A stretch of 64,000 bases of DNA from CAYNFP01 sp964396655 (GTDB lineage Bacteria > Bacillota_I > Bacilli_A > RF39 > UBA660). Below, piece after piece: positions 44,109-52,492 of this stretch. Below the pieces are notes generated by a model. That model saw only the letters and a list, made by a program, of their open reading frames with translations, made no database searches and was not told where the DNA came from. The stretch is from assembly GCA_964396655.1 (NCBI GenBank), contig CAYNFP010000002.1, positions 1 through 64,000 on the forward strand, read 5' to 3'. Both the position numbers and the translations under genes were made by a program. How positions within the stretch are numbered: the stretch's first letter is position 1; every line of letters starts with the position of its first letter.

Positions 44109-44207
44109 ATGTTTGATATGGATCATGTATCATTTAGTGTTAAAGATTTAGAAAAAAGTATATCATTTTTTGAACTTTTTGGATTCAATGTAATAATTTC
44201 AAAATAA
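44109..44207 (+). pseudogene. N-terminal fragment of a VOC (glyoxalase-fold) protein
   Basis: A 32-codon ORF contains DMDHVSFSVKDLEKSISFFE, the usual first strand and helix of VOC/glyoxalase-family proteins (D-H-V metal-ligand start). It stops at TAA 44205-44207, inside a terminator; the remaining 90 or more residues are missing. The promoter joint just upstream may be a relic of the full gene. Confidence 0.6.
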
Positions 44208-44230
44208 AAGTCGCATAATGCGACTTTTTT
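44206..44230. terminator. Bidirectional terminator (glmS side and gene fragment)
   Basis: AAAAGTCGCA (44206-44215) pairs with TGCGACTTTT (44219-44228), with T runs for both strands. Confidence 0.8.
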
Positions 44231-44242
44231 ATATTATCTTTT

Positions 44243-46015
44243 CTATTCTACAGTTACTGATTTAGCTAGATTTCTTGGTTTATCAATATCAAGCTTTTTT
44301 AATTTAGCTGTTTCGTAAGCTATAAGTTGTAGGGGAATAAGGGTTAAAAGTGGTCTGACAAATTCATTAATGTTAGGTAACACTACTTTTTTATCATAAA
44401 AATCATTGTCCATATCTAATTCTTTGGTTGTTATAAGAATAACAAATGCTCCGCGAGATTTAACTTCTTTTATATTACTGATTGTTTTGTCAAATATAGT
44501 TTTATCAGTAGCAATAGCAATAACAGGTGTACCATTTTCTATTAATGATATGGTACCATGTTTTAATTCTCCGGCAGGATATGCCTCACTATGAATATAT
44601 GATATTTCTTTTAATTTTAAAGAACCTTCCATACTAAGCGCATAGTCAACTCCTCTTCCAATATAAAATAAATTATTTTTCTTATATATATGTTTTGCAA
44701 TATCTAAATAAATTGTTCTATCATTTAAAATAGAATCTAACGATTTAATTGTTTTTTTGTTTTCTTTATCTATTTCATTATTAGGAATTGATTTTGCTGC
44801 GATTAAAGAAAGAATAGCAATTTGTCCCGCTAATGCTTTAGTAGTTGCAACTGCAATTTCTGGTCCAACAAACATTGGCATAACATATTTTGCACTTCTT
44901 GCAATTGAAGATGATATAACATTAACAATAGCTAAGGTATCAACTTTTCTTTCATTTGCCATTTTTAAGGCCGCCAAAGTATCGGCAGTTTCTCCAGATT
45001 GTGATATTACTATTACTAATGTCTTTTTAGTAAAATGAATATTTCTATAACGATATTCAGATGCTATTTCAACACTAATTGGAATAGGAATATACTTTTC
45101 CATTAAATACTTTCCAATCATTCCAGCATGCATAGCACTACCACAAGCAACAATATGAATATTATCATATTTATTAACATCGATAATTTTATCTTTATTA
45201 TCTAAGTAATAATTTAAAAGATTATTAATAACTTTAGGTTGCTCATATATTTCTTTAAGCATAAAGTGATCATAACCATTTTTTAAAGCTGCTTCTAATT
45301 CAAAGGTGGCTTCACTTGCTTTCCTTTTAATTATTTTACCTTTAAAATCATATATAACTATATTATCTTTTTTTACTATCGCATATTCATTTTCTTCTAA
45401 TAAAATATATTTTTTTGTATATTTTAAAATAGCAGGAACATCAGAAGCAATAAAGTTTTCATTATTTCCTACTCCGACTATTAATGGACTATCTTTTCTT
45501 ATTGCATATAAAGTATCTTTTTCATCATTAAATAGAATTGCAAGGGCATAAGAACCTTTGACTTTGTTTGAAAAATATTTAAGTGTATCAAACTTGTTTT
45601 TATTCTTGCTATAAATATAATCAATTAAAGCACATGCTATTTCTGTGTCAGTTTCTGATTTAAATTTATATCCGTTTCTTAAAAGTTCTTTTTTTAAATC
45701 ATCGTGATTTTCTATAATCCCATTATGAACAATAGTTACCATACCAACATTATGTGGATGAGCATTAATATCATTAGCTTTTCCATGAGTAGCCCACCTT
45801 GTATGACCTATACCAATTGATATATTGTCTTTAACTTCTAATTTATCTTCTAAATTTTTAACTTTACCGCTAGTTTTTACAACTTTTAGCTTATTATCTT
45901 GATAAAATGCAATTCCGGCCGAATCGTATCCTCGATATTCAAGTGATTTTAAACCATCCAAAAGAACATCGATTGCGTTATGTTTGTTTCCAACATAGCC
46001 TACAATGCCACACAT
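44243..46015 (-). CDS. glmS: Glutamine-fructose-6-phosphate aminotransferase (isomerizing)
   Basis: The gene makes glucosamine-6-phosphate for peptidoglycan. An N-terminal glutaminase domain starts MCGIVGYVG with the nucleophile cysteine at position 2, and two SIS domains follow (VACGSAMHAG, VISQSGETADTL; AYPAGELKHGTISL; C-terminal DKPRNLAKSVTVE). ATG 46015 is right because Cys must follow the initiator Met and GGAGG lies just upstream; an ATG four codons earlier contains that RBS. The 590-residue length is near the family norm. The gene is controlled by a glmS ribozyme in its leader. Confidence 0.95.
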   Translation of the reverse strand: MCGIVGYVGNKHNAIDVLLDGLKSLEYRGYDSAGIAFYQDNKLKVVKTSGKVKNLEDKLEVKDNISIGIGHTRWATHGKANDINAHPHNVGMVTIVHNGIIENHDDLKKELLRNGYKFKSETDTEIACALIDYIYSKNKNKFDTLKYFSNKVKGSYALAILFNDEKDTLYAIRKDSPLIVGVGNNENFIASDVPAILKYTKKYILLEENEYAIVKKDNIVIYDFKGKIIKRKASEATFELEAALKNGYDHFMLKEIYEQPKVINNLLNYYLDNKDKIIDVNKYDNIHIVACGSAMHAGMIGKYLMEKYIPIPISVEIASEYRYRNIHFTKKTLVIVISQSGETADTLAALKMANERKVDTLAIVNVISSSIARSAKYVMPMFVGPEIAVATTKALAGQIAILSLIAAKSIPNNEIDKENKKTIKSLDSILNDRTIYLDIAKHIYKKNNLFYIGRGVDYALSMEGSLKLKEISYIHSEAYPAGELKHGTISLIENGTPVIAIATDKTIFDKTISNIKEVKSRGAFVILITTKELDMDNDFYDKKVVLPNINEFVRPLLTLIPLQLIAYETAKLKKLDIDKPRNLAKSVTVE

Positions 46016-46044
46016 TATATCCTCCATAATAAATATTAATTTGA

Positions 46045-46172
46045 TATATTCTTTGTAGCAATAAATATTTTGCTTTTTGTGATATATCTATCGATTATTT
46101 AACCGTAGTAGCACCCGCCGATAATTTCGATAACTACTATCCCTCGTCAACTAAAAAAAGTTCTGGCGCTCA
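46045..46172 (-). ncRNA. glmS ribozyme (glucosamine-6-phosphate-activated self-cleaving riboswitch)
   Basis: Minus-strand sequence shows the conserved GAGCGCCAGAACT (46171-46159), then AGTTGACGAGGGATAGTAGTTATCGAAATTATCGGCGGGTGC-type core (given as positions 46152-46111) and CTACTACGG, all hallmark pieces of the family. Cleavage is expected between 46170 and 46169, 5' of GCGCC. The 3' accessory stem near 46080-46045 (GCAAAATATTTATTGC) is present. High glucosamine-6-phosphate should trigger cleavage and mRNA decay. Confidence 0.9.
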
Positions 46173-46220
46173 TTATATAAATAAATTACTATCCTCCTTG
46201 ATATTAATATAACTGATATT

Positions 46221-46229
46221 ATTATAGCA
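46221..46229 (-). promoter_or_regulatory. Extended -10 promoter of glmS
   Basis: TGCTATAAT on the minus strand (46229-46221) lies about 50 bases upstream of the ribozyme cleavage site. The rest of 46230-46349 is A/T-rich and shows nothing I can name. Confidence 0.55.
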
Positions 46230-46349
46230 TATTTATAAAAATCTGATTATTTATACTAAAAAAGTATACTACTAATTGTAAATTATATATCAATAAAAAA
46301 AGATATAATAGTTGACGAATTATCATCAATTAATTATGTCAATTATTTT

Positions 46350-46688
46350 TTATCTACATCTTCTTAATTCTTCATTTGTGTTATTTATAGCTTCTTTAAC
46401 CATTTGATCTTCCATTTCTTTTTCAATACTTCCTTGAGAAAATTCTACTCCATGCCTAATTGAATATTTAATAAAATCTGCTTCATAATAAAAGCTACAA
46501 CTAGTTTCAATAGATTCACTAGGAAAAATCCCGAAACAAAGCCAATTTAATAAAAAGTTTAATTTAATATTTAAAATAGCTTTCTTTTTTCTTTCAACAT
46601 CAGAAATTTCTAAACATAGAAGATTTTCTGCTATTTTACCTTTCAAATATTCAATCATTTTTAGTCTTTCTTCTGTATTATATTGCAT
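46350..46688 (-). CDS. Uncharacterised 112-residue helical protein
   Basis: This soluble helical protein has AGGAGG 9 bases before ATG 46688. No motif is recognised; the NWLCFGIFP segment recalls NWLRTGDFP in the 125-residue protein at 38640-39017, so they may be distant paralogues. Its promoter region carries a TGTTATTAACA palindrome, shared with the radical SAM operon, and a second palindrome over the -10, so it is probably tightly regulated. Confidence 0.55.
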   Translation of the reverse strand: MQYNTEERLKMIEYLKGKIAENLLCLEISDVERKKKAILNIKLNFLLNWLCFGIFPSESIETSCSFYYEADFIKYSIRHGVEFSQGSIEKEMEDQMVKEAINNTNEELRRCR

Positions 46689-46704
46689 AAACCCATCCCT
46701 CCTA

Positions 46705-46751
46705 ATATAAGGATAAACCTTATATATATTATTGTCAATATGTTATTAACA
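46705..46751 (-). promoter_or_regulatory. Promoter with two palindromes
   Basis: On the minus strand TTGACA (46738-46733) has TGTTATTAACA (46741-46751) just upstream. Downstream a palindrome, ATATAAGG-ttta-TCCTTATAT (about 46726-46705), spans the -10 region (TATCCT, 17 bases from the -35). This looks like a repressor-controlled promoter. Positions 46752-46914 otherwise show no gene. Confidence 0.5.
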
Positions 46752-46914
46752 AAAAATAAATATGATTTATTATTAAAAAGATTTAAAAAATAACAACTGA
46801 AGTTGAAGCGCTAGAAAACTTAGAAATGAAACATAGTCATATAAAAATTATTGATATGCATATGTAGCATTAACAACAATAGCAATCAAAATAATATTTT
46901 AATATCAAGTTTTT

Positions 46915-46934
46915 TGATATAATAATTATAGGAG
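46915..46934 (+). promoter_or_regulatory. Extended -10 promoter and RBS of the LRR gene
   Basis: TGATATAAT (46915-46923) follows an ATATCAA-gttttt-TTGATAT hairpin that overlaps it; AGGAG lies at 46930-46934. Confidence 0.5.
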
Positions 46935-46942
46935 TATAAATA

Positions 46943-47620
46943 ATGATAAATAAAATTGATAAAGAAATAAATAATATAAAAAATAAAGGTATTATTGATG
47001 TTGATAGTTTGATATGGGGAAAAATTACAAATGGAGTTTTAAATAAAAATTTTTTTGAAGAACTTGGAATTGATAAATATAAAATTTATAAAATTACTAC
47101 TTCAAAAAAAGTTCATACATTAGGTAAAGATGCTCTTAGTAATTATTATAATTTAGTTGAAGTTAATTTACCAAATGTAACTAAGATTTGTGAATATTCT
47201 TTAAGATATAACTTTAATTTAAAAATATTGAATGCTCCAAACCTTAAATATATAGAGCACGAAACAATTAGAGATAATTATAATTTAGAAGTTCTTATTT
47301 TACCAAATTTAATAACAGTGGACTATGATACTTTAAGATATAATTACGCAATCAAAAATATTAATTTACCAAAAGTAAAGACAATTGGCGATTTTTCTCT
47401 TAGAGACAATTATAATTTAATTTCAGTTGATTTACCAAATTTAATTGAAATAGGCAAGGCATCACTAAAATATAATTCAAGTTTAATTTCTATTAATCTT
47501 CCAAAAATAAAAATAATAGGAGAAGATTCAATTAGTAAAAATCAAAAATTAGAATCTATTTTAATACCAACTTCTGCTAAGATAGGAGAATTTGCTTTAA
47601 AGGATAATAATACAAATTAA
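46943..47620 (+). CDS. Cytoplasmic leucine-rich-repeat protein (BspA/LRR_5 type)
   Basis: This 225-residue protein has at least six repeats of about 23 residues from about residue 55 on, each like LPNLxxIxxxSLRYNxxLxxIxLP, typical of BspA-type LRR_5 proteins. Most such proteins are surface-exposed; this one has no signal peptide, membrane helix or anchor, so it should stay inside. It probably binds a protein partner. Its role is unknown. The gene sits 92 bases before a GNAT gene that has its own promoter. Confidence 0.7.
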   Translation: MINKIDKEINNIKNKGIIDVDSLIWGKITNGVLNKNFFEELGIDKYKIYKITTSKKVHTLGKDALSNYYNLVEVNLPNVTKICEYSLRYNFNLKILNAPNLKYIEHETIRDNYNLEVLILPNLITVDYDTLRYNYAIKNINLPKVKTIGDFSLRDNYNLISVDLPNLIEIGKASLKYNSSLISINLPKIKIIGEDSISKNQKLESILIPTSAKIGEFALKDNNTN

Positions 47621-47661
47621 AAATAGAAAATAATCTTATGTCAATATATGAATTAATTGAA

Positions 47662-47697
47662 CTTGATATGAAAATATCAAGATTTCTTTGGTATAAT
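47662..47697 (+). terminator. Terminator joined to an extended -10 promoter
   Basis: CTTGATA (47662-47668) pairs with TATCAAG (47675-47681), followed by a T-rich stretch and TGGTATAAT (47689-47697). It ends the LRR transcript and starts the GNAT transcript. Confidence 0.6.
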
Positions 47698-47712
47698 AAA
47701 AATGGTGATATT

Positions 47713-48201
47713 ATGGAATTAAATATAAGAAAACTTTCTGCTGAAGAAATAAATAAAGTGTCACATTTATATGATGAGCCGGAGAATCCACTTTTTATGG
47801 AAAACAGAAAAGAAAAAATACTGACTGGCATTCAAGATATATATGTTTTAGAGAATGAGACTGGTATAATGGGTGAAGTTACAATTATATATCGCGATAA
47901 TCATGAAGGATTTACTATTGAAGGCCAACGGGTTTATATGGAAGCATTAAGAATAGAAGAAAGTAATCAAGGGAAAGGATATGGACAATACTTTATAAAT
48001 AGTGTTATTGAATATATAAAAAAAGAAGGATACAGTGAAATTACTATTGGTGTTGAAGATGATAATTTTAACGCTAAACATATATATAACAAATTGGGTT
48101 TTACCAATTTCATTGGGAGAGAACTTGGAGACAAATATGCACCTGAAGGTTATGATGTTTGGATGAAAAAATTAAATGAAATAAAAAACATTAATCAATA
48201 A
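47713..48201 (+). CDS. GNAT-family acetyltransferase
   Basis: This 162-residue protein has VYMEALRIEESNQGKGYGQYFI (acetyl-CoA loop N-Q-G-K-G-Y-G) near residues 77-98 and ITIGVEDDNFNAKHIYNKLGF (late GNAT motif B). ATG 47713 is chosen over an in-frame ATG at 47638 because the promoter (-10 at 47692) lies between them. The substrate is unknown. Confidence 0.8.
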   Translation: MELNIRKLSAEEINKVSHLYDEPENPLFMENRKEKILTGIQDIYVLENETGIMGEVTIIYRDNHEGFTIEGQRVYMEALRIEESNQGKGYGQYFINSVIEYIKKEGYSEITIGVEDDNFNAKHIYNKLGFTNFIGRELGDKYAPEGYDVWMKKLNEIKNINQ

Positions 48202-48250
48202 ATCAAAAATTTAGAATTCTTTTTATCTATATCAATAAAAATTAATTGGA

Positions 48251-48284
48251 CTTGATATGAAAATGTCATGTTTTTTGATATAAT
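48251..48284 (+). terminator. Terminator joined to an extended -10 promoter
   Basis: CTTGATAT (48251-48258) pairs imperfectly with ATGTCATG (48263-48270), then TTTTTT and TGATATAAT (48276-48284). Confidence 0.55.
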
Positions 48285-48322
48285 AAATATGATACTTACA
48301 ATTTAAAAGGGATGAATTTATT

Positions 48323-49816
48323 GTGAAGAAAATTATTAATGAAAAATTTGATTTATTTATTCAAAAGTTATCTGATGAGAATAAGAATGAAATATCTGCT
48401 TTTTTTAATGAACTTTCTAGACATTGCATTTTACCACAAAAAGAATATGAATTATTTGAAAATGATTTTAAGAATGCAATACTTTATTATAGTTCTATAA
48501 ATATTTCTATTTCAGAAGCTTTAAAACTTCTTAATATAAAAAAGTTAGGAGGATTTTATTCAAGACCTGCTTCTACTTGGTATAATCTTGATGATGCCGC
48601 TAAGATATATCCTTTATCTATGGAAGAAAATCATATGGCGGTTTTTAGATTATCTTTTTATTTAAAAGAAGAAGTTGTTCCAGAAATATTACAAATAGCT
48701 TTGCATTTTATAATAAAAAGATTTCCAAGTTTTGCTGTAACTGTTAAAAAAGGATTTTTTTGGCATTATTTAAATTCAACTAAACGCAGATATATCATTA
48801 AAGAAGAAAATGATATTCCTTGCCAAGCTCTTAAAATTTCTTCAAGCAATTCACAAACATTTAGAGTTATTTATTATAAGAATAGAATTAGTGTTGAGTT
48901 CTTTCATATTCTTACTGATGGGACAGGTGGGAGTTATTTTTTAGAAGCTTTAGTTTTTGAATACTTAAGACTATTAGGTATTGAAGCTAAAGAAAAAGGA
49001 ATTATAAATATAGATGATGTACCAAGCGAAGAAGAAGTAAAAAATGAATTCTCAACTATAAAAGAAGTCAAAAATAGTTCTGGGTTTGTAGATAAAGTTG
49101 CAACTCAAATTGGAGGATCTTTATCAAAAAACAGACCATGTCAAATATTACATTTTAAAATGAATAGTGAGAAAGTAGCAAAATTTTCAAAGGAAAACAA
49201 TGCTACAATAACTGCTTATATTTTATCTAAAATATTTTTAGCTAGCAAATATTCAACTGATGAACTTAATGGAGAATTTAATATTGAAGTTCCGGTTAAT
49301 ATGAGAAAATTTTACCCTTCAAAAACTTTAAGAAACTTTTCAATGTATTGTGGAATAAGAATTCCTATAAATGAAATAAATAAAGGTAATGAACTATTAG
49401 AAAAAATTTCTAATCAATTAAAAGAAAAATCATCACTTAATAATATGACCGAAATGATGAATAGCACTAAGAAAATGATAAATGCTTTAAAATATATTCC
49501 TCTTGTTATTAAAGCGCCAGTTGCTAAATTTGGATATGGGTTTTTAGGAGATAAAATTTTTAGTAGTACATTATCTAATTTAGGAATAATAAATATACCC
49601 AAAGAGTTAGAAAATCATATTGAAAGTGCAGATTTTATTTTAGGACCTTCTTTAACTAGCAGATTAAGTTGTACTTTAGTAAGTTGTAATAAAATCTTAA
49701 CTTTATCTATTACAAAGATGACAAAAGATCCTTCATTCGAAGAAAATTTATATAAATTATTAACTGAAGATAATATTGAAGTTGATATAGAGGGGAGTCC
49801 TTTGTATGAAAATTAA
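48323..49816 (+). CDS. Alcohol acetyltransferase/condensation-domain-like acyltransferase
   Basis: This 497-residue protein has an H-x-L-x-D-G active site, EFFHILTDGTGG (about 193-204), as in alcohol acetyltransferases and other chloramphenicol-acetyltransferase-fold enzymes; VNMRKFYPSKTLRNFSMYCG (the N-x-R structural motif) lies near 330. It should move an acyl group from CoA to an alcohol or amine. It starts at GTG 48323. The next gene, a DUF6320 membrane protein, overlaps by 11 bases; the pair is known from other Firmicutes (recollection), often with a hydrolase. Confidence 0.7.
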   Translation: MKKIINEKFDLFIQKLSDENKNEISAFFNELSRHCILPQKEYELFENDFKNAILYYSSINISISEALKLLNIKKLGGFYSRPASTWYNLDDAAKIYPLSMEENHMAVFRLSFYLKEEVVPEILQIALHFIIKRFPSFAVTVKKGFFWHYLNSTKRRYIIKEENDIPCQALKISSSNSQTFRVIYYKNRISVEFFHILTDGTGGSYFLEALVFEYLRLLGIEAKEKGIINIDDVPSEEEVKNEFSTIKEVKNSSGFVDKVATQIGGSLSKNRPCQILHFKMNSEKVAKFSKENNATITAYILSKIFLASKYSTDELNGEFNIEVPVNMRKFYPSKTLRNFSMYCGIRIPINEINKGNELLEKISNQLKEKSSLNNMTEMMNSTKKMINALKYIPLVIKAPVAKFGYGFLGDKIFSSTLSNLGIINIPKELENHIESADFILGPSLTSRLSCTLVSCNKILTLSITKMTKDPSFEENLYKLLTEDNIEVDIEGSPLYEN

Positions 49817-50381
49817 ATTAAATTACCCTAAAGTTGAAAAAAAGATTGAGATAAAAAAGAAAATATTTAAAATAATAAAAATCATATTTTTATTTACTGC
49901 TTTTATATGTCCGGTTTTAAATATAATAATAGGTGGAAAAGCTTGGAGCTTAATAGTTGTATGGTCATTATGGACTTTTTGGAAACAATTTATATCTCGT
50001 GATATGGTTGAGTACAATATAATAAGCCAGTTTGTTAAGGTGATTTTTAATGGTAGTATATTATTAATATTAATTGATGTGTCTTTTGGTGGCGTATGGG
50101 CAATTGAAGTAGTACCAATAGTTTGTTTTGGAGGCATTGCTATAGTAGGTACTTTATTATTTGCAGATTTCGAACGTCAAAAACACAATATAATGCCAAT
50201 GCTATTATTATGCCTTTTATGTATTGTTGCAGCTATAGTTGGATTACTATTATGGAAAGAAGAAACAAGATGGGCTTTAGGAGTAATGGGAGCTTTTGCT
50301 ATAGTATTACTAGTCTCATATACATCTAAATTTGGTGTTGTTTTTTCAAAAGAATATAAGAAATATATAAGTATAGAATAA
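49806..50381 (+). CDS. DUF6320-like membrane protein
   Basis: This 191-residue protein has five likely membrane helices (about 24-42, 46-60, 78-92, 98-120, 130-175 as two), a basic N-terminal tail and no catalytic motif. Its gene overlaps the acyltransferase gene by 11 bases (GGGG ahead of ATG), so the proteins are probably made together. It may anchor the acyltransferase or carry its product. The DUF6320 name is from general resemblance and partner. Confidence 0.55.
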   Translation: MKIKLNYPKVEKKIEIKKKIFKIIKIIFLFTAFICPVLNIIIGGKAWSLIVVWSLWTFWKQFISRDMVEYNIISQFVKVIFNGSILLILIDVSFGGVWAIEVVPIVCFGGIAIVGTLLFADFERQKHNIMPMLLLCLLCIVAAIVGLLLWKEETRWALGVMGAFAIVLLVSYTSKFGVVFSKEYKKYISIE

Positions 50382-50453
50382 ATATTTGATTTGTTTCTTA
50401 TTTTTTGCTACTATAAATAATTATAAAAAATTATTATTATTGGGGTGAGTTTT

Positions 50454-50900
50454 ATGGAAAGTAAAAAACCAAACGAAGAAAATAATGCAACTCATTTGAA
50501 TGAAATTATTATTGAAATGAAAGAAGCAAAGATTTTGAATACTAAGCATATAACCGATAAATATCATACTTTTGGTGAATTATACACAATACGTATGTTT
50601 TTAATTCTTATTATTTGTATGCAGAATAAAGATAAAGCATTTAAATCAAGAAAGCATTTTGATGAAGAAAATGATCCAATGTTCAACGGGGATTTTGTTG
50701 TTGGTTTATATACTTATTTTGGACCTGTTGCTTTTCATTTTAAATTAGAATTTTGGGATTTATTTGATATTCTGGAGATAGAAAGAGCACCTCAGTATGA
50801 TGGATATGATAAAGATGAAGCAATGATAAGATTACTTAGCATAATCGGGCCTGAAACAGATTCCTTTAAAAAAATAATTAAAACTTTAAATAAAAATTAA
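50454..50900 (+). CDS. WDGH-like small protein
   Basis: This 148-residue protein contains FGELYTIRMFLILI, KSRKHFDEEN, AFHFKLEFWDLFDILEIERAPQYDGYDKDEAMIRLL. The order (E-L-Y, K-H, H-x-K-x-x-W-D-L-F, A-P-x-x-D-G) resembles the phage/bacterial WDGH-type domain whose function is unsettled. ATG 50454 has GGGGTG 6 bases upstream; GTG 50445 is inside that RBS. No membrane helix. Confidence 0.5.
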   Translation: MESKKPNEENNATHLNEIIIEMKEAKILNTKHITDKYHTFGELYTIRMFLILIICMQNKDKAFKSRKHFDEENDPMFNGDFVVGLYTYFGPVAFHFKLEFWDLFDILEIERAPQYDGYDKDEAMIRLLSIIGPETDSFKKIIKTLNKN

Positions 50901-50920
50901 TATTAAAATTTTTATATATT

Positions 50921-50929
50921 TGATATAAT
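50921..50929 (+). promoter_or_regulatory. Extended -10 promoter of pnuC
   Basis: TGATATAAT at 50921-50929, 27 bases before ATG. Confidence 0.5.
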
Positions 50930-50955
50930 TATTATAATGAAAGAGAATTATTAAT

Positions 50956-51621
50956 ATGAAATTTAATTTAATAGAAAAAATAGCAATAATTTTAATGGTT
51001 ATTATTAATATATTTTATATAATTTATACAAAAGAAGTAAGTATTTCTTTAATTGTTATTTCTATGTCGGGGATATTAAGTGTTGTTTTTTCTTCAAAAG
51101 GACATATTGGTAATTATCTTTTTGGTATATTATCTACAAGCATATATATTTTTATAAGTTTAAAAGCCAAATTTTATGGAATTTCTATATTAAATACTTT
51201 TTATTATTTACCCATGATGGTATTTGGTCTTTTTTCTTGGAAAAAGCATGAATCTTCTGAAAAAAATATTGTGTCTTTAAACAAAATGAGTAACAAACAA
51301 AAAGTTTTTTTCATCTTATTAATCATAATATCTGTGTTTGCTTTGGGTTACATATTAAAGTGTTTTGGAGATATCGCTCCTTTTACTGATGCTTTTAATA
51401 CTGCACTTACTGTTATTGCAACATATTTATGTGTTAAAAGATACAAAGAACATTGGTTTTTATGGATATTAGTTAATGGGTCTGCATCTTTAATGTGGAT
51501 TTTTGGATATTCTGCTGGTAGCGAAAACGCGCTTTTTATGATTATGATTAATATAATTTATACTTTATATGCAGTTTATGGTTTTATTAATTGGAATAAG
51601 ATGGAGAATAGTTTATGTTAA
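50956..51621 (+). CDS. pnuC: Nicotinamide riboside transporter PnuC-like
   Basis: This 221-residue protein has seven likely membrane helices. It carries the PnuC pattern in its second half: FNTALTVIATYLCVKRYKEHWFLWILVN (T-x-x-T-x-x-A-x-x-L and W-x-x-W) and a final INWNKM. It should take up nicotinamide riboside or a related vitamin for NAD synthesis by facilitated diffusion. No NAD riboswitch was seen before it. Confidence 0.85.
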   Translation: MKFNLIEKIAIILMVIINIFYIIYTKEVSISLIVISMSGILSVVFSSKGHIGNYLFGILSTSIYIFISLKAKFYGISILNTFYYLPMMVFGLFSWKKHESSEKNIVSLNKMSNKQKVFFILLIIISVFALGYILKCFGDIAPFTDAFNTALTVIATYLCVKRYKEHWFLWILVNGSASLMWIFGYSAGSENALFMIMINIIYTLYAVYGFINWNKMENSLC

Positions 51622-51649
51622 ATTTTATATTTACTTTAAAAATATAAAG

Positions 51650-51658
51650 TGATATAAT
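51650..51658 (+). promoter_or_regulatory. Extended -10 promoter
   Basis: TGATATAAT at 51650-51658, followed by AAGGAG (about 51673-51678) and ATG 51687. Confidence 0.5.
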
Positions 51659-51686
51659 AAAAAACAATTATTAAGGAGAGATTTTA

Positions 51687-52492
51687 ATGAAAAAAGGGAA
51701 TAATCCTAAATTAACTACTAAATCCGAAGACAACAAAGATGCATTAGAGGCTAGTAATTATATCATCTTAATTATGGAGAAGATATTTTAAGAGCTAGTA
51801 AGATGTATTATGGTACATTGTGTGTAAATGGAGAATATATTGGTCAACATATATTACTTGAAACTGAAGTTGATGGAGTAAAAGGATTAAAAGCTATTTT
51901 TTATGACGGAAAAACTTATCCAGTTTACCAAAAAGGATTAACAACATATGCACTTCCAAGAATTCATATTAATGAATATTTAACTAAACAAGGGGTGGGA
52001 TATTTAGCAGAAGATTTTTATGATAAATATGACTTCCCTTATATTATGAGAGCTGCAGAAGAAATAAGATCTATTACAGAAGAAGAAAAAGAAAAAATTG
52101 AAGATTTAATTTGTTTTGCGGTTGATTGGTGGACAGAAGTCCTTGTGGCAAGATGTAGAGCAATAAATAAACCGATTTTAAATGAAGAAGAAGTTCGTGA
52201 CGAAGAAAAAATAAGAAAGTTTAAAGAATATTTAGGAAATAAAATTAGAATGTGGTTGATAGTATTTTCTAATACTTCAATTTTATATGATTATGGACTT
52301 GATGATACAAAGCTTCGTTATGCTGTTATTAAATCCGGTATAGGGGAAAGAATTGATATGTTTCCATGGAAAACTACTATGGATATAAATTTAAATGGAA
52401 TAGAAGTTTGTTTACAAGGTAAAAAAGAAACTATATATTCTGTAGACTCAATGTCAAAAAAAGTAGATAAACTACTTTTTTTATTTTGTTAA
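51687..52492 (+). pseudogene. Uncharacterised protein gene, frameshifted near its start
   Basis: From ATG 51687, with a good RBS (AAGGAG), the frame reads MKKGNNPKLTTKSEDNKDAL and soon ends at TAA near 51791. Removing one AT from AATTATATCATC (about 51756-51767) joins it to the frame that reads YGEDILRASKMYYGTL and runs to 52492; that long frame has no RBS at its first ATG (51803). The joined protein would be about 267 residues: soluble, with a Trp-rich middle (FAVDWWTEVLVARC). No family is recognised. The gene end overlaps a terminator. Confidence 0.6.
52456..52482 (+). terminator. Terminator inside the gene end
   Basis: AAAAAAAGTAG (52456-52466) pairs with CTACTTTTTTT (52472-52482). Confidence 0.65.

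Noticed and set aside
46154..46173. Short ORF starting ATG-AGC-GCC on the minus strand before glmS
   Set aside because: It lies in the catalytic core of the glmS ribozyme and the nearest AGGAGG is 19 bases away; conservation is explained by the RNA.
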